Source: JAGWAJ01 sp026707615 (GTDB taxonomy: Bacteria; Acidobacteriota; Vicinamibacteria; Vicinamibacterales; UBA8438). Taken from it: a DNA stretch of 64,000 nucleotides. A program made the translations under genes and the position numbers. This document shows, piece by piece, positions 1-8,836 of the stretch (position 1 is the first letter of the stretch; the number at the start of each line of letters is the position of its first letter). The notes under the pieces were generated by a model. That model saw only the letters and a list, made by a program, of their open reading frames with translations. It made no database searches and was not told where the DNA came from. Location: NCBI GenBank assembly GCA_965207595.1, contig CBDBMW010000012.1, positions 310,001 through 374,000 of the forward strand, in the 5' to 3' direction.

Positions 1-1934
1 GTCCGGATGGCGTGCGAGGTGAGGGTCAGGATGCTGCCGTGCCCGAGTATTCCACGCCGGGAGCTCGCCGCCGGGAGGTCGACGCGGCGGAAGTGGCTTC
101 CGGTGATGCCCGGCAGGCCGTAGTGGTCGGCCAGGCGCTCGTTCAGGAACGTGTAGTCGGCGGTCAGCAACTCCACCATGCTGCGGTCGCCGCGGACCAT
201 GCTGTCGACGAAGAGCTCGGTCTCGCGCAGCATGCTCTGCCGCAGCGACTCGTCGAAGGCGACCGAGAACGGGTCGCCCGGGCGGACCGTCGTCTCCAGG
301 TTGCGGAGCTGCAGCCACTGCGCCGCGAAGTTGGTCGTGAGGGTCTCCGAGCGCGGGTCCGCCACCATCCGCCGGACCTGCCGCTCCAGCTCGGCCGGGT
401 CGCGCAGCCGCCCCTGCTCGGCCGCCGCGAGCAGCTCGTCGTCCGGGATGCTGCTCCAGAGGAAGAACGACAGCCGCGACGCGAGATCGAGGTCGGCCAC
501 GCGATACGGCGCACCCGGCTCGACGCCTTCCGGGTCGGCCTCGACGCGGTAGAGGAACTCCGGGCTCACCAGCAGCCGCCGGAGCGCCAGCTCGATCCCG
601 TCCTCGAAGCTGCCGTCGCCGCGGCCTCGCTCGTAGAAGTCGAGCAGCACGCCGAGCTCCGCGTCGTCGGGCGCCACCGGGCGCCGGAAGGCTCGCCGCG
701 CCAGCCGGGAGAGAACCTCGCGCGCGCAGGCGGGCTCGTCGGCGACTGCCGCCGGCCGGCACGTGAAGATGCGTTCCCGCGAGGGCGTGTCCGTCACGCC
801 GGTGCCGCCGTACGGCCCGGTGATGGTGACGCTGCGGACGAACGGCTGCCGCCCCGCCAGCCCGCCCGTGTTCCCCGCCACGCGGGGGTTCGGGAACGGC
901 TCGCGGACCTGCTCGACGAGCGCCGACGGCTTCTTGAAGAAGGTGACGCCGACCTCGCGGGGACCGGCGGGGACCGGCACGCGGAAGTCGACGATCGAGG
1001 CCTGCGCATACGGGTTGTCCGGCTCCCCTTCGGGCGCCGGACCGAGCGTGACGAGCTTCACCGGCTCGCCGTCCACCGTCACCTCGAGGTCGTGGTTCTC
1101 CGCGAGGTTGCGCGTGCCGGTCAGCTCGACCCGCACGTCGTAGTCGGCGTCGCGCGGGAACAGGTGCTCGATGTAGAGGCCGCCGCGGGTCCCGAACGGC
1201 AGCGCCTCGACGCGGCCGTGCTGCGGGAGGTCCTGCGCCGCCTCGTAGGTGTCGGCCGCGACCGCCGGCGGCGGGCTGCCGATCGCCAGGCGGCTGATGG
1301 TCCGCGCCGCGGCCAGGTAGCGCTCCATCAGCGACTGCGACATCCGCAGGATGCCGCCGATGTTGTCGAAGCCGAAGCTCGCGTCGTCCGCCGGCAGGAA
1401 GTCGTCGGCGTCGATCTCGACCGCCAGGAGGTCCCGGATCGCGTTGCGGTACTCGGTGCGGTTCAGGCGGTGGAAGGTCGCGGTGCGTCCGGGATCGCGC
1501 GTTACCGCCCACTCGTGGTCGAGCTCGTCCTCCAGCCAGGCGACGAACCCCTCGAGCTCGGCGGCGTCCGGGCGGGGCCGCCCGGCCGGCGGCATGACGC
1601 CGCCGCGCAGCTTGCGGACCACCTTCTCCCACTCCCCGGCGTGGCGCCCGACGTCCGCGACGTCGAGCGTGTCGAGGGTCAGGCCGACGCCGCGGAGCTG
1701 GCTGACGAGCGCCGAGCGCGGCCGCTCCCGTCCGGTGACGACGCCCTCGTTGTGGCAGGTGACGCAGTAGCGGTCCAGCAGGGCCCGGTGCGCGGCGAGG
1801 GATGCCTCCCCTTCCGCTGGAGCCGGCTCCACCGTCTGCGCCGCCAGAGGGGCCGGCGCGAGCGCCTGGAGCGCCCCCAGCGCGGCGGCCACGACGCCCC
1901 CGGCCCACGAACACGCTACGCTGCGTCTCGTCAT
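1..1934 (-). CDS. DUF1592/DUF1588-type multi-domain c-type cytochrome (3' end outside window)
   Basis: Exported multi-domain protein of the family expanded in Planctomycetes and Acidobacteria. Reading leftwards from ATG at 1934, about 644 codons stay open to the window edge, so the C-terminus is missing. Residues 1-32 form a signal peptide ending near LAAQ. A c-type haem site CVTCH lies at residues 57-61, followed by a PSCyt1-like segment with GGVMPPAGRP. Next come a DUF1587-like stretch (FHRLNRTEYRNAIRDLL), a carbohydrate-binding-like middle, a DUF1595/DUF1592 segment (MVADPRSETLTTNFAAQWLQ) and the start of DUF1588 (RRGILGHGSIL). DUF1585 should follow outside the window. These proteins act in the periplasm; partner DUF1552 proteins are common but none is visible here. 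The enzymatic role is unknown; extracellular oxidation or polymer degradation is often proposed for the family. Confidence 0.9.
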   Translation of the reverse strand, partial: MTRRSVACSWAGGVVAAALGALQALAPAPLAAQTVEPAPAEGEASLAAHRALLDRYCVTCHNEGVVTGRERPRSALVSQLRGVGLTLDTLDVADVGRHAGEWEKVVRKLRGGVMPPAGRPRPDAAELEGFVAWLEDELDHEWAVTRDPGRTATFHRLNRTEYRNAIRDLLAVEIDADDFLPADDASFGFDNIGGILRMSQSLMERYLAAARTISRLAIGSPPPAVAADTYEAAQDLPQHGRVEALPFGTRGGLYIEHLFPRDADYDVRVELTGTRNLAENHDLEVTVDGEPVKLVTLGPAPEGEPDNPYAQASIVDFRVPVPAGPREVGVTFFKKPSALVEQVREPFPNPRVAGNTGGLAGRQPFVRSVTITGPYGGTGVTDTPSRERIFTCRPAAVADEPACAREVLSRLARRAFRRPVAPDDAELGVLLDFYERGRGDGSFEDGIELALRRLLVSPEFLYRVEADPEGVEPGAPYRVADLDLASRLSFFLWSSIPDDELLAAAEQGRLRDPAELERQVRRMVADPRSETLTTNFAAQWLQLRNLETTVRPGDPFSVAFDESLRQSMLRETELFVDSMVRGDRSMVELLTADYTFLNERLADHYGLPGITGSHFRRVDLPAASSRRGILGHGSILTLTSHAIR

Positions 1935-1943
1935 CTCTTCATT

Positions 1944-1975
1944 GCGTCTTCGGATCGAGGCGTCTTCGGATCGAG
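1944..1975. repeat. Perfect 16-bp tandem duplication
   Basis: The 16-mer GCGTCTTCGGATCGAG occurs twice head to tail (1944-1959 and 1960-1975), just upstream of the start of the cytochrome gene. It could be a slippage product or part of the leader region; no function can be assigned. Confidence 0.85.
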
Positions 1976-2076
1976 CCGCTTCCGGATCCCCGCATCGTAG
2001 TAGCTGCCGTCGGGGGGTGTCAACGACGGCAGCACAAGGACATGAGTCGGAGCCCCAGGATAGCCGACCGAGATGC

Positions 2077-2247
2077 TGGTGGGTGGAGATCAAGTCCGGC
2101 GAGACCGTCTCGGGCGACTTCTTCAAGGGCATCGTCAACTGGCGCTCGCTGGCCGGATCGTCGGCGCCGGCCAGCGTCGTCTACGGCGGCAGCGAGAGCT
2201 ACGTACGGAGGGAGGTGGACGTGCGCGCCTGGCGCGACTGGGTTTGA
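2077..2247 (+). pseudogene. C-terminal remnant of a DUF4143-type AAA ATPase
   Basis: An isolated 56-codon stretch begins WWVEIKSGETVSGDFF, contains VVYGGSES and ends RAWRDWV followed by TGA. It matches the typical C-terminal end of bacterial DUF4143/AAA_14 ATPases, which have a nuclease-like fold ending in a pattern such as VYGGxxS...W. The open frame runs a little further upstream but is not family-like and contains no Walker motifs. I therefore read it as the tail of a deleted ATPase gene. It sits between the divergent cytochrome start and the helicase end. Confidence 0.6.
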
Positions 2248-2291
2248 GGCCTCGGTCGGCGGGGCCGGAGCCTGACGGATGCGGGAGGCCC

Positions 2292-2310
2292 GGAGTCTGC
2301 GCCGCAGAAC
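2292..2310. repeat. Dispersed short repeat, copy 1
   Basis: GGAGTCTGCGCCGCAGAAC lies in the intergenic space downstream of the helicase gene. Related sequences occur at 17320-17330, 22581-22601 and 55543-55562, always outside or at the very end of genes. The halves are weakly complementary (GTCTGC against GCAGAA), so the element could form a small imperfect hairpin. Confidence 0.55.
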
Positions 2311-2366
2311 CCCGCCATGGAGTACACCGTGCCCGCGCAGACTCCCAACGCGCCCGTCAGGGCGCG

Positions 2367-4988
2367 CTACGACGCAAGGGGCTCCAGGCGCAGCAGGCGA
2401 AGGACCGGCTCGGCGGCCGCGCGCGACGCGGACAGGTCGACCTCGAACTCCGCCACCCAGTCGTTGTGGCCCTGCTCGTCCACCAGCATCTGCTCGACCC
2501 GCCACGTCGCGCCGTCGTCCGACGGTTGCGTGTACGTGTGGCGACGGTTGCGGCCCTCGGGATCCAGGCGCAGGCCGCCGTTCTCCGCCGCGAACGCCTC
2601 CCGCGCCGCGGCCAGCCGCTCGGCCGTCCAGGCCTGGCCGGCCCCGTCCAGCCGCCTGCCCCGCAGCTCCGTTCCCGCGGCATCGCTCGAGCGCAGACTC
2701 CCGACGCGCCCCTCCGCATCCGGGCGCGCCGAATCGAGGACGTCGAGCGCGGCCACCGCGTCGCCGGTCGACCAGGCGCGCAGCAGGGCGAACACGCGCG
2801 CCCGGATGGCCGCGGTGAACGCGCGCGTGTCGCGCGTCACGTCGACGGGCTCGTCGCGGCCGGGCGCGGCGGGCTCGGACGCCCCGGCGGACGCAGGCTG
2901 CAGATCGGGATCGCGCATCCGCTCCCATTCCTCGAGGAGGCTCGAATCGACCCGGCGGACGAGATCCCGGAGGTAGAGCTCCATCTCCACCACCTCGTCG
3001 GTCTTCATGCCGTCCGGCACCGTCTGGCGCAGCACCTTGTAGACGCTGGAGAGGTGCCGCAGGAGCAGCCCCTCCATGCGTTCGAGGCCGTATTCCCGGA
3101 CGTAGTCGGCGAACGAGAGCCAGGTCTCGACCATCTCGCGCGCAATCGACTTGGGCCGCACGTTCTCCTCGCCGACCCACGGGTGGCGGTCGGCGAAGTC
3201 GTTGAACGTCGCGTAGACGAAGTCGGCGAGCGGCTTGGGATGCTCGATCTCCTCGAGCTTCGCCATGCGCTCCTCGTAGTCCAGCCCGGCCGCCTTCATC
3301 TCCGCCACCGCCTCGGACTTCAGCTTGTCGAGCTGCCGGCGCAGGATGGCGCCGGGATTCTCGAGGATGCTCTCCACGAGCGTGAGCAGGTCGAGTGCGT
3401 GCGTCTCGGCGTCGGGATCGAGCAGCGGGATCGTCTCGATGAGGTAGAGCGACAGCGTTTGGTCCATCGAGAAGTCGTCCTGGAGCTCGACGTTCACCCG
3501 CAACCGCGAGCCGTCGGGCGTCCGGGGCACGATCTCGACGACGCCGCGCGCAACCAGCGACCGGAAGAGCTGCCAGCCGCGCCGCCGGTGCGCCCGCTTC
3601 GCGGCCTCGGACTCGTGGCTCTCGCGCACGAGTTGCCGCATCGCCCGGCAGCCGTCGCCGCGCCGCGACAGCACGTTGAGCAGCATGCCGTGCGAGACCG
3701 CGAAGCGCGACTTGAGCCGCTCCGGGCGGGCCCGCACGAGCCTCTGGAACGTCTGCCCGTCCCAGGGCGCGAAGCCCCGCGGCGGCTGCCGCCGGACCAC
3801 CTTCTTCCCGGCCTTCGCCTTCGCGGCCAGCCGCCGGTTCTCGATGACGTGCTCGGGGGCCTGGGCCACGACCCAACCGCGCTCGTCGAAGCCCTTGCGC
3901 CCGGCGCGGCCGGCGATCTGGTGGAAGTCGCGGGCCGAGAGGATGGCCGTCTTCTCCCCGTCGTACTTCGACAGGCGGCTGAACAGCACGGTGCGGATCG
4001 GCACGTTGACGCCGACGCCCAGCGTGTCGGTGCCGCAGATGACCTTCAGCAGGCCCCGCTGGGCGAGCTGCTCGGCCAGCACGCGGTAGCGCGGCAGCAG
4101 GCCGGCGTGGTGGATGCCGATGCCGTGCTTCAGCCAGGTGCGGACGCGGGGGCCGTAGGGCGTCGAGAAGCGCACGTCCGCGACCGCCGCGCCCAAGGCC
4201 TGCTTCTCGTCGCGCGCCGCGATCCGCAGGCTGGTGAAGGCCTGCGCGCTCTGGGCGGCGTCCTTCTGCGTGAAGTGGACCACGTACACGGGCACCCGGT
4301 CCGCCTCGACCAGCCGCTCCACGGCCCGCGCGAGGGGCTCCTCGGAGTAGGCGTACTCCAGCGGCACCGGGCGCTCGCCCGAGGTGACGGTCACCGTCTC
4401 CCGACCCGTGCGGCGCGTGAGCTCCTGCTCGAAGAACGTCACGTCGCCGAGCGTTGCCGACATCAGCAGGAAGCGCGTCTGCGGCAGGGTCAGGAGCGGC
4501 GCCTGCCAGGCCACGCCCCGGTCGCGGTCGGCGTACCAGTGGAACTCGTCCATCACCACGTCGTCCACCGCCGCCTGCTCCCCCTCCCGCAGCGCCAGGT
4601 TGGCCAGGATCTCGGCCGTGCAGCAGAGCAGCGGGGCGTCGCGGTTGACGGTGGCGTCGCCGGTGGCCAGCCCCACGTTCTCGGGGCCGAACTCGCGGCA
4701 CAGGGCCATCCACTTCTCGTTGACCAGCGCCTTGATGGGGCAGGTGTAGACGGAGCGCCGCCCGCGGGCGAGCGACGCGAAGTGCAGGGCGAACGCGGCC
4801 AGCGACTTGCCCGAGCCGGTCGGCGTGTTCAGGATGACGTGACGGTCCTCGAGCAGGGCCAGGATCGCCTCCTCCTGGGCGGGATAGAGGGTCAGGCCCA
4901 GCCGGTCGACGTAGTCGAGAAAGCGATCCAGCAGATCGTCGCTGGTCGCCTCCCCGGTCGGCAGCAGATCGAACAGGGGCGCCGTCAT
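2367..4988 (-). CDS. Ski2-like DEAD/DEAH-box helicase with DUF3516-type C-terminus
   Basis: Superfamily 2 RNA/DNA helicase of 873 residues. Visible motifs are Walker A TPTGSGKS at residues 55-62, motif II DEFH at 147-150, motif III MSAT, a GVGVNVP segment and motif VI HQIAGRAGRKG. The C-terminal half (LDYEERMAKLEEIEHPKPL onward) is the DUF3516-like helical region found in bacterial Ski2 relatives. The frame is open to 5165, but I start at ATG 4988: the sequence there (MTAPLFDLLP) begins like the family, GGGGGA lies just upstream, and the region before it codes in another frame for a DUF433 remnant. The role is probably RNA processing or helicase-dependent repair. No partner gene is adjacent. 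Confidence 0.88.
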   Translation of the reverse strand: MTAPLFDLLPTGEATSDDLLDRFLDYVDRLGLTLYPAQEEAILALLEDRHVILNTPTGSGKSLAAFALHFASLARGRRSVYTCPIKALVNEKWMALCREFGPENVGLATGDATVNRDAPLLCCTAEILANLALREGEQAAVDDVVMDEFHWYADRDRGVAWQAPLLTLPQTRFLLMSATLGDVTFFEQELTRRTGRETVTVTSGERPVPLEYAYSEEPLARAVERLVEADRVPVYVVHFTQKDAAQSAQAFTSLRIAARDEKQALGAAVADVRFSTPYGPRVRTWLKHGIGIHHAGLLPRYRVLAEQLAQRGLLKVICGTDTLGVGVNVPIRTVLFSRLSKYDGEKTAILSARDFHQIAGRAGRKGFDERGWVVAQAPEHVIENRRLAAKAKAGKKVVRRQPPRGFAPWDGQTFQRLVRARPERLKSRFAVSHGMLLNVLSRRGDGCRAMRQLVRESHESEAAKRAHRRRGWQLFRSLVARGVVEIVPRTPDGSRLRVNVELQDDFSMDQTLSLYLIETIPLLDPDAETHALDLLTLVESILENPGAILRRQLDKLKSEAVAEMKAAGLDYEERMAKLEEIEHPKPLADFVYATFNDFADRHPWVGEENVRPKSIAREMVETWLSFADYVREYGLERMEGLLLRHLSSVYKVLRQTVPDGMKTDEVVEMELYLRDLVRRVDSSLLEEWERMRDPDLQPASAGASEPAAPGRDEPVDVTRDTRAFTAAIRARVFALLRAWSTGDAVAALDVLDSARPDAEGRVGSLRSSDAAGTELRGRRLDGAGQAWTAERLAAAREAFAAENGGLRLDPEGRNRRHTYTQPSDDGATWRVEQMLVDEQGHNDWVAEFEVDLSASRAAAEPVLRLLRLEPLAS

Positions 4989-5116
4989 GCCGTGGATTGT
5001 CCCCCGATTCGTACGAGCACCAGGGACACCCAGATGCGGTGTCCGCGGATGCACGGCTTGCCGAAGTAGACGTCGGGGTCGATCGATATGCGGGAGAGAA
5101 GCTCGCGCCTGTTCAT
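4985..5116 (-). pseudogene. DUF433 antitoxin-like N-terminal remnant
   Basis: A 43-codon frame starts MNRRELLSRISIDPDVYFGK and continues PCIRGHRIWVSLVL, the first ~34 residues of DUF433 proteins (small winged-helix proteins, often antitoxins of VapC-like toxins). The usual remaining ~40 residues are lost: after VLV the frame reads RIGGQSTA and stops. Its TGA overlaps the ATG of the helicase (ATGA), so the remnant may still influence helicase translation. No PIN-domain partner is nearby. Too short to have been called as a gene; identified from the translated sequence. Confidence 0.65.
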
Positions 5117-5261
5117 CGGAGGTCACCGTCTTCACCACGCCACGCGGTGCCTGTTCCGAGCGCAACTCTGGGAACGGACAGCACCTTGGCCCACATTACC
5201 GGACGGCACACCGCCGGCGCGCGGTCCCGGCGGATGCCCGTGGCAGCCCGAATCCGAGCCG

Positions 5262-6986
5262 TCAGAGCTGGGGCTGCCGGCCGCACGTCCCCGCCATCTG
5301 CCAGCTCGTGCCGTCCTCCGCCTGGCGCCAGTAGCGGATGGCGGGCAGCCCCGGCGCGTCCTCGTAGGGGTCGATGCGGACGAAGCCGTAGCAGGGCGGG
5401 AGGTGCTCCGGTTGCAGGGCCCGGAGCAGCTCGGCGTCCGAGAGCCCGTGCTCGGCGCGCAGCCGCCCGAACTGCACCGGCGTGATGGTCCGCTGCCAGG
5501 GGCCGCCGTTGATCGCGACCGGCGCGAGGGCGTTGCGGACCGGCGAGAAGCCGTCGACGATGACGGTGCGGCCGAGCCGGGTCAGCTCCAGGACGCGCTG
5601 GCGCCAGTCGACGAGGAGCGTGTGGTTGTGGACGAAGACGGCGATGGGCGGCGCATCCGGCGGCCGGCCCGCCTGGGCCTCCAGCAAGCGACCGCCGTAG
5701 ATGCGGTCCCGCGTCCGCCAGAAGTAGTCGAACAGGCCGCCGCGGCTGTCGGGATGGCGCGGGCACTCGCGCACCGGCGGGCCCTGGGGATCGAACTGCG
5801 TGAGCACCCGTTCGAACCTCCGGCGGGCGCGCCGCGAGGCGGCGCGGTAGTCGCAGAGCGCGATCAGCTCGTCGTCGTCGAGGCCCGCCATCAACGCGTC
5901 GAGCCGGCCCGCCTCCTGCGCCTGCCGCGCGAGCGGCTTGAACCGGTGGTCGTTCGGCAGCGAGTCGACCAGGAACGCCGTGCCCTGGGCGCGCACGGCG
6001 GCCAGGTCCCAGGAGGGCGGCTGCACGTCGCCGGCGTCGAGGTCGACCCGGAACTGCTGCCACGGCATCCGGAAGAGGACGTAGCGGAGCAGCGCGGCGG
6101 CTTCCGGGCCGAGGGCGCTCGTCCCTTCGGCAGCCAGCCCGTGCGTCAGGCCTGCGCCCTCGTCGGCGAAGTTGTCGATGACGGGGTAGCGGGCCTCCAG
6201 CGCGTCGAAGAAGCCGTCGACCGCCTGCGCCCGCTCCGGCCGCGCCAGGTGCCGGCGGCCGTCGCGCTCGACGAACGGATCCGGCCACGCCTCGAAGCGG
6301 TCCACCCGCCAGCCGATCTGGTGGCCATGCTCGACGTGGATCTGCCCGTCGTCCGACTGCCAGTAGCCGTCCGCCGCCACCTCGGCGCGGCCCTCCAGCC
6401 CGCCGAGCGCCCGCTCCACCCGTTGCGCCACCGCCGGGAACAGCAGCGCGGCGTCGTGCTCGCCCGGCAACAGAATGACGCGGTTCGCCCCCGAGGCCGC
6501 GAACACCGCGAGGGCGTCGATGACGTCCGCGTGCGCGGCCAGTACCCGGTCGAGGCGGGCGAGCGCCTCAGGCTCTGTGCATCCGAGCGCAGGATCCTCG
6601 TACGCGCAGCCCGCGTCCCCGAGCCGGGTCAGGTCGAACGTGTCGCCGTTCAGCACGAGGTCCGTCCGGCCCGCGCCCTCGGCGTCGAGGGCGTCGAGGA
6701 AGAGTGCGAACTCGTGCGCCCAGCGGAAGTCCTCTTCGGCCCGCCACTCGCCCGCCTCGTCGCGACCGAGGCCCAGGTGCAGGTCGGCGACGACGGCGAC
6801 GACGCGGCGTCCGGGGCCGATGTCACGCTCCTGCGCCAGGGCGCTGGCCGCGATGGGCGTCGTGCCGCTCACGAGCCACTCGGGGACCATCACCGCCGCG
6901 CAGGCCGCGGCCACCCCGGCGAGTACGGCGACCGCCGCCCCGGGCGCGCTACGGCGCGGCGAGCGAGAAGCGGGCGATCTCTTCAT
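5262..6986 (-). CDS. Calcineurin-like metallophosphoesterase, exported or membrane-anchored
   Basis: 574-residue protein with an N-terminal hydrophobic segment (residues ~13-33, signal or anchor). The metal-binding blocks of the calcineurin-like phosphoesterase fold are clear: DLH at 68-70, GDTFD at 114-118, GEHD at 175-178 (a variant of GNHD) and HGH at 220-222, with a late FVHNHT block probably closing the site. The Asn-to-Glu change in the third block is unusual and could alter metal or substrate preference. The gene overlaps the end of the upstream PQQ-like gene by 38 bp in another frame, so the two are probably co-transcribed and translationally coupled. Substrate unknown; a phosphoester outside the cytoplasm is likely. 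Confidence 0.85.
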   Translation of the reverse strand: MKRSPASRSPRRSAPGAAVAVLAGVAAACAAVMVPEWLVSGTTPIAASALAQERDIGPGRRVVAVVADLHLGLGRDEAGEWRAEEDFRWAHEFALFLDALDAEGAGRTDLVLNGDTFDLTRLGDAGCAYEDPALGCTEPEALARLDRVLAAHADVIDALAVFAASGANRVILLPGEHDAALLFPAVAQRVERALGGLEGRAEVAADGYWQSDDGQIHVEHGHQIGWRVDRFEAWPDPFVERDGRRHLARPERAQAVDGFFDALEARYPVIDNFADEGAGLTHGLAAEGTSALGPEAAALLRYVLFRMPWQQFRVDLDAGDVQPPSWDLAAVRAQGTAFLVDSLPNDHRFKPLARQAQEAGRLDALMAGLDDDELIALCDYRAASRRARRRFERVLTQFDPQGPPVRECPRHPDSRGGLFDYFWRTRDRIYGGRLLEAQAGRPPDAPPIAVFVHNHTLLVDWRQRVLELTRLGRTVIVDGFSPVRNALAPVAINGGPWQRTITPVQFGRLRAEHGLSDAELLRALQPEHLPPCYGFVRIDPYEDAPGLPAIRYWRQAEDGTSWQMAGTCGRQPQL

Positions 6987-8304
6987 CGTTGCGCGCTATG
7001 ACGTGCCGGTTGGCGTACGCCGGGTGGGACCAGTTGACGTACGGGCCCTGGGCGCGCCGGCGGACATAGGGACTCGTCGGGGCGATGAGGTGCGTGCGGC
7101 TGATCTCCTCGTAGCCCGCGGGCGAGAACCGCGCGATCACCAGGTCGCCGCCGTCGGTGTTGATGAAGTAGCGGTCGCCGTGGCGGACGAAGAACGCCGT
7201 CGCCCAGCGCGCGGGATCGCGGATGAGGTCCGCGGTCTCCCAGACGCGCCGGCCGGTCCGCAGCTCCAGGCAGCGCAGCACCCCTTCGCCGTCCACGCCG
7301 TACACGTAGTCCCCCTGGATGACCGGCGTGCTGATGACGGAGTCGAGCGTGTCGAAGTCGCGGCCGTGCTCCGGATCGCTCTCGCCGACGCCCTGCCAGA
7401 CGAGCGTCGCGTCCGGGTGCGTCTCCGCCAGCCGCAGCATGCGGGCCCCGCCCCACTGCGAGGTGACGAAGAGCCACGGGCCGCTCCGGACGGGCGTCGG
7501 CACGCTCATCCCCATGTCGACGACGTGCGGCACCTCCCAGTAGACGGCGCCGGTCGCCGGATCGAGCGAGCTGATCGCCCGCGGGTGCCAGACGATGAGC
7601 TGCGGCACCCCGGCCGCATCGATGAGGAACGGCGCCGAGTAGCCCGGCTCCCAGTCCGAAGACAGCGCCTCCCAGAGCACGTCCCCGGTCCGCTTGTCGA
7701 AGGCGATGACCTTGGCGTCGGGCTCGCCGCCCACCAAGCAGATGAGCCGGTCGCCGTCGACCAGCGGTGCGCCGCTGATGCCCCAGGAGGGAACCGCGGC
7801 GCCGAAGTCGCGGACGTAGTCCTTCTGCCACCGGACACCGCCGTCGGCGACGTCGAGCGCCAGCAGGTTGCCCATCGCCCCGAGCGCGTAGACGAGATCG
7901 CCGTCCACGGTCGGCGTCGCGCGCGGCCCGATCGCGTAGGCGAGCTGGAGCCCGGCGTAGTTCGTCTCCCACTCGTGGGTCCAGAGCACCGCCCCCGTCG
8001 CCTCGTCCAGCGCGAGGATGCGCTCGATCGCGGCGGTGCTGCGGGGGTCTGGGCGCTGGGCGTCGGTCACGAACACGCGCCCGTCCGCCACCGCCGGCCC
8101 CGCGTAGCCGCCATGAATCGGCACCCGCCAGGCGGCGGTGAGCCCCTCTTCGGGGAACTCCTCGAAGATGCCGCTCTCGGTCCACACGCCGACGCGGCCG
8201 GCGCCTCGCCACTCCGGCCAGTCCGCCGCGCGGAGCGGCCACGCAGCGGCGCATAGCACGACCGCGGCGACGAGGGTTCGAGGCATGGCGCGCATCAACG
8301 ACAT
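6949..8304 (-). CDS. Secreted PQQ-like beta-propeller protein
   Basis: 451 residues with a cleavable signal peptide (hydrophobic core ~10-20, AWPLRAAD) followed directly by DWPEWRG, the usual mature start of outer-membrane or periplasmic PQQ-like propellers in Acidobacteria and Planctomycetes. Repeated blade motifs such as ILALDEATGAVLW, LLALDVADGGVRW, VIAFDKRTGDVLW and LRCLELRTGRRVW indicate a propeller. None of the metal or cofactor residues of true quinoprotein dehydrogenases can be recognised, so an enzyme role is uncertain; a binding or scaffold role is equally possible. Forms a likely two-gene operon with the overlapping metallophosphoesterase and is divergent from the cyclophilin-fold gene. 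Confidence 0.85.
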   Translation of the reverse strand: MSLMRAMPRTLVAAVVLCAAAWPLRAADWPEWRGAGRVGVWTESGIFEEFPEEGLTAAWRVPIHGGYAGPAVADGRVFVTDAQRPDPRSTAAIERILALDEATGAVLWTHEWETNYAGLQLAYAIGPRATPTVDGDLVYALGAMGNLLALDVADGGVRWQKDYVRDFGAAVPSWGISGAPLVDGDRLICLVGGEPDAKVIAFDKRTGDVLWEALSSDWEPGYSAPFLIDAAGVPQLIVWHPRAISSLDPATGAVYWEVPHVVDMGMSVPTPVRSGPWLFVTSQWGGARMLRLAETHPDATLVWQGVGESDPEHGRDFDTLDSVISTPVIQGDYVYGVDGEGVLRCLELRTGRRVWETADLIRDPARWATAFFVRHGDRYFINTDGGDLVIARFSPAGYEEISRTHLIAPTSPYVRRRAQGPYVNWSHPAYANRHVIARNDEEIARFSLAAP

Positions 8305-8439
8305 CGTCTCACAGGCAGACGATCCTACTTCGGCTTCGCCGTCATATCACCCGTGCGCGACCGGGACCCGGTCAAGGTGCTCCGCTCGGCTCCGGCGAGC
8401 CCGGATTATGATGCGGGCCGGGATACCGGAAGCACGGTC

Positions 8440-8820
8440 ATGACCGACAGACGAATTCGGATCGCGGCGGGCGGCGTCGTCGTGTCGGCCGCCCTCAACG
8501 ACTCGACGACGGCCGACGCAGTGTGGGACGCCCTGCCGATCACCGGCAGCGTCCAGACCTGGGGCGACGAGATCTACTTCCCGATCCCGGTCGAGGCAGA
8601 GGAAGCGGCCGACGCGCAGGCGACGGTCGACAAGGGAGCCGTGGCGTACTGGCCGCCGGGTGATGCGCTCTGCCTCTTCTGGGGGCCGACCCCGATGAGC
8701 CGCGTCGACGAGATCCGGCCCGCGAGCCCCGTCAACGTCCTCGGCCGGATCGACGGCGACCCGGCGGTGCTCGCGCGGGTGGCGGACGGCGCCCGGATCA
8801 CGGTCGAGCGCATCGAATAG
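8440..8820 (+). CDS. Cyclophilin-like fold protein (TM1367/DUF3830-like)
   Basis: A 126-residue protein starting MTDRRIRIAAGG. The pattern GVVVSAALNDSTTADAVWDALP, then GDEIYFPIP, GAVAYWPPGDALCLFWGPTP and PVNVLGRI, matches small cyclophilin-like fold proteins of the TM1367 type. These lack the prolyl-isomerase active site and have no firmly established function. I start at ATG 8440 rather than upstream codons because family similarity begins there; the frame is open from 8353. A -10-like TATGAT at 8407-8412 lies 27 bp upstream. The stop at 8820 faces the end of the molybdenum hydroxylase operon, so the genes are convergent. Confidence 0.75.
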   Translation: MTDRRIRIAAGGVVVSAALNDSTTADAVWDALPITGSVQTWGDEIYFPIPVEAEEAADAQATVDKGAVAYWPPGDALCLFWGPTPMSRVDEIRPASPVNVLGRIDGDPAVLARVADGARITVERIE

Positions 8821-8836
8821 CGGCTCCGCCTTGCCG

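Noticed and set aside
2073..5069. Long open frame on the plus strand opposite the helicase gene (998 codons)
   Set aside because: Antisense artefact of high G+C: composition is Arg/Ala/Gly/Leu/His-rich with no family motif, and the opposite strand has all helicase motifs.
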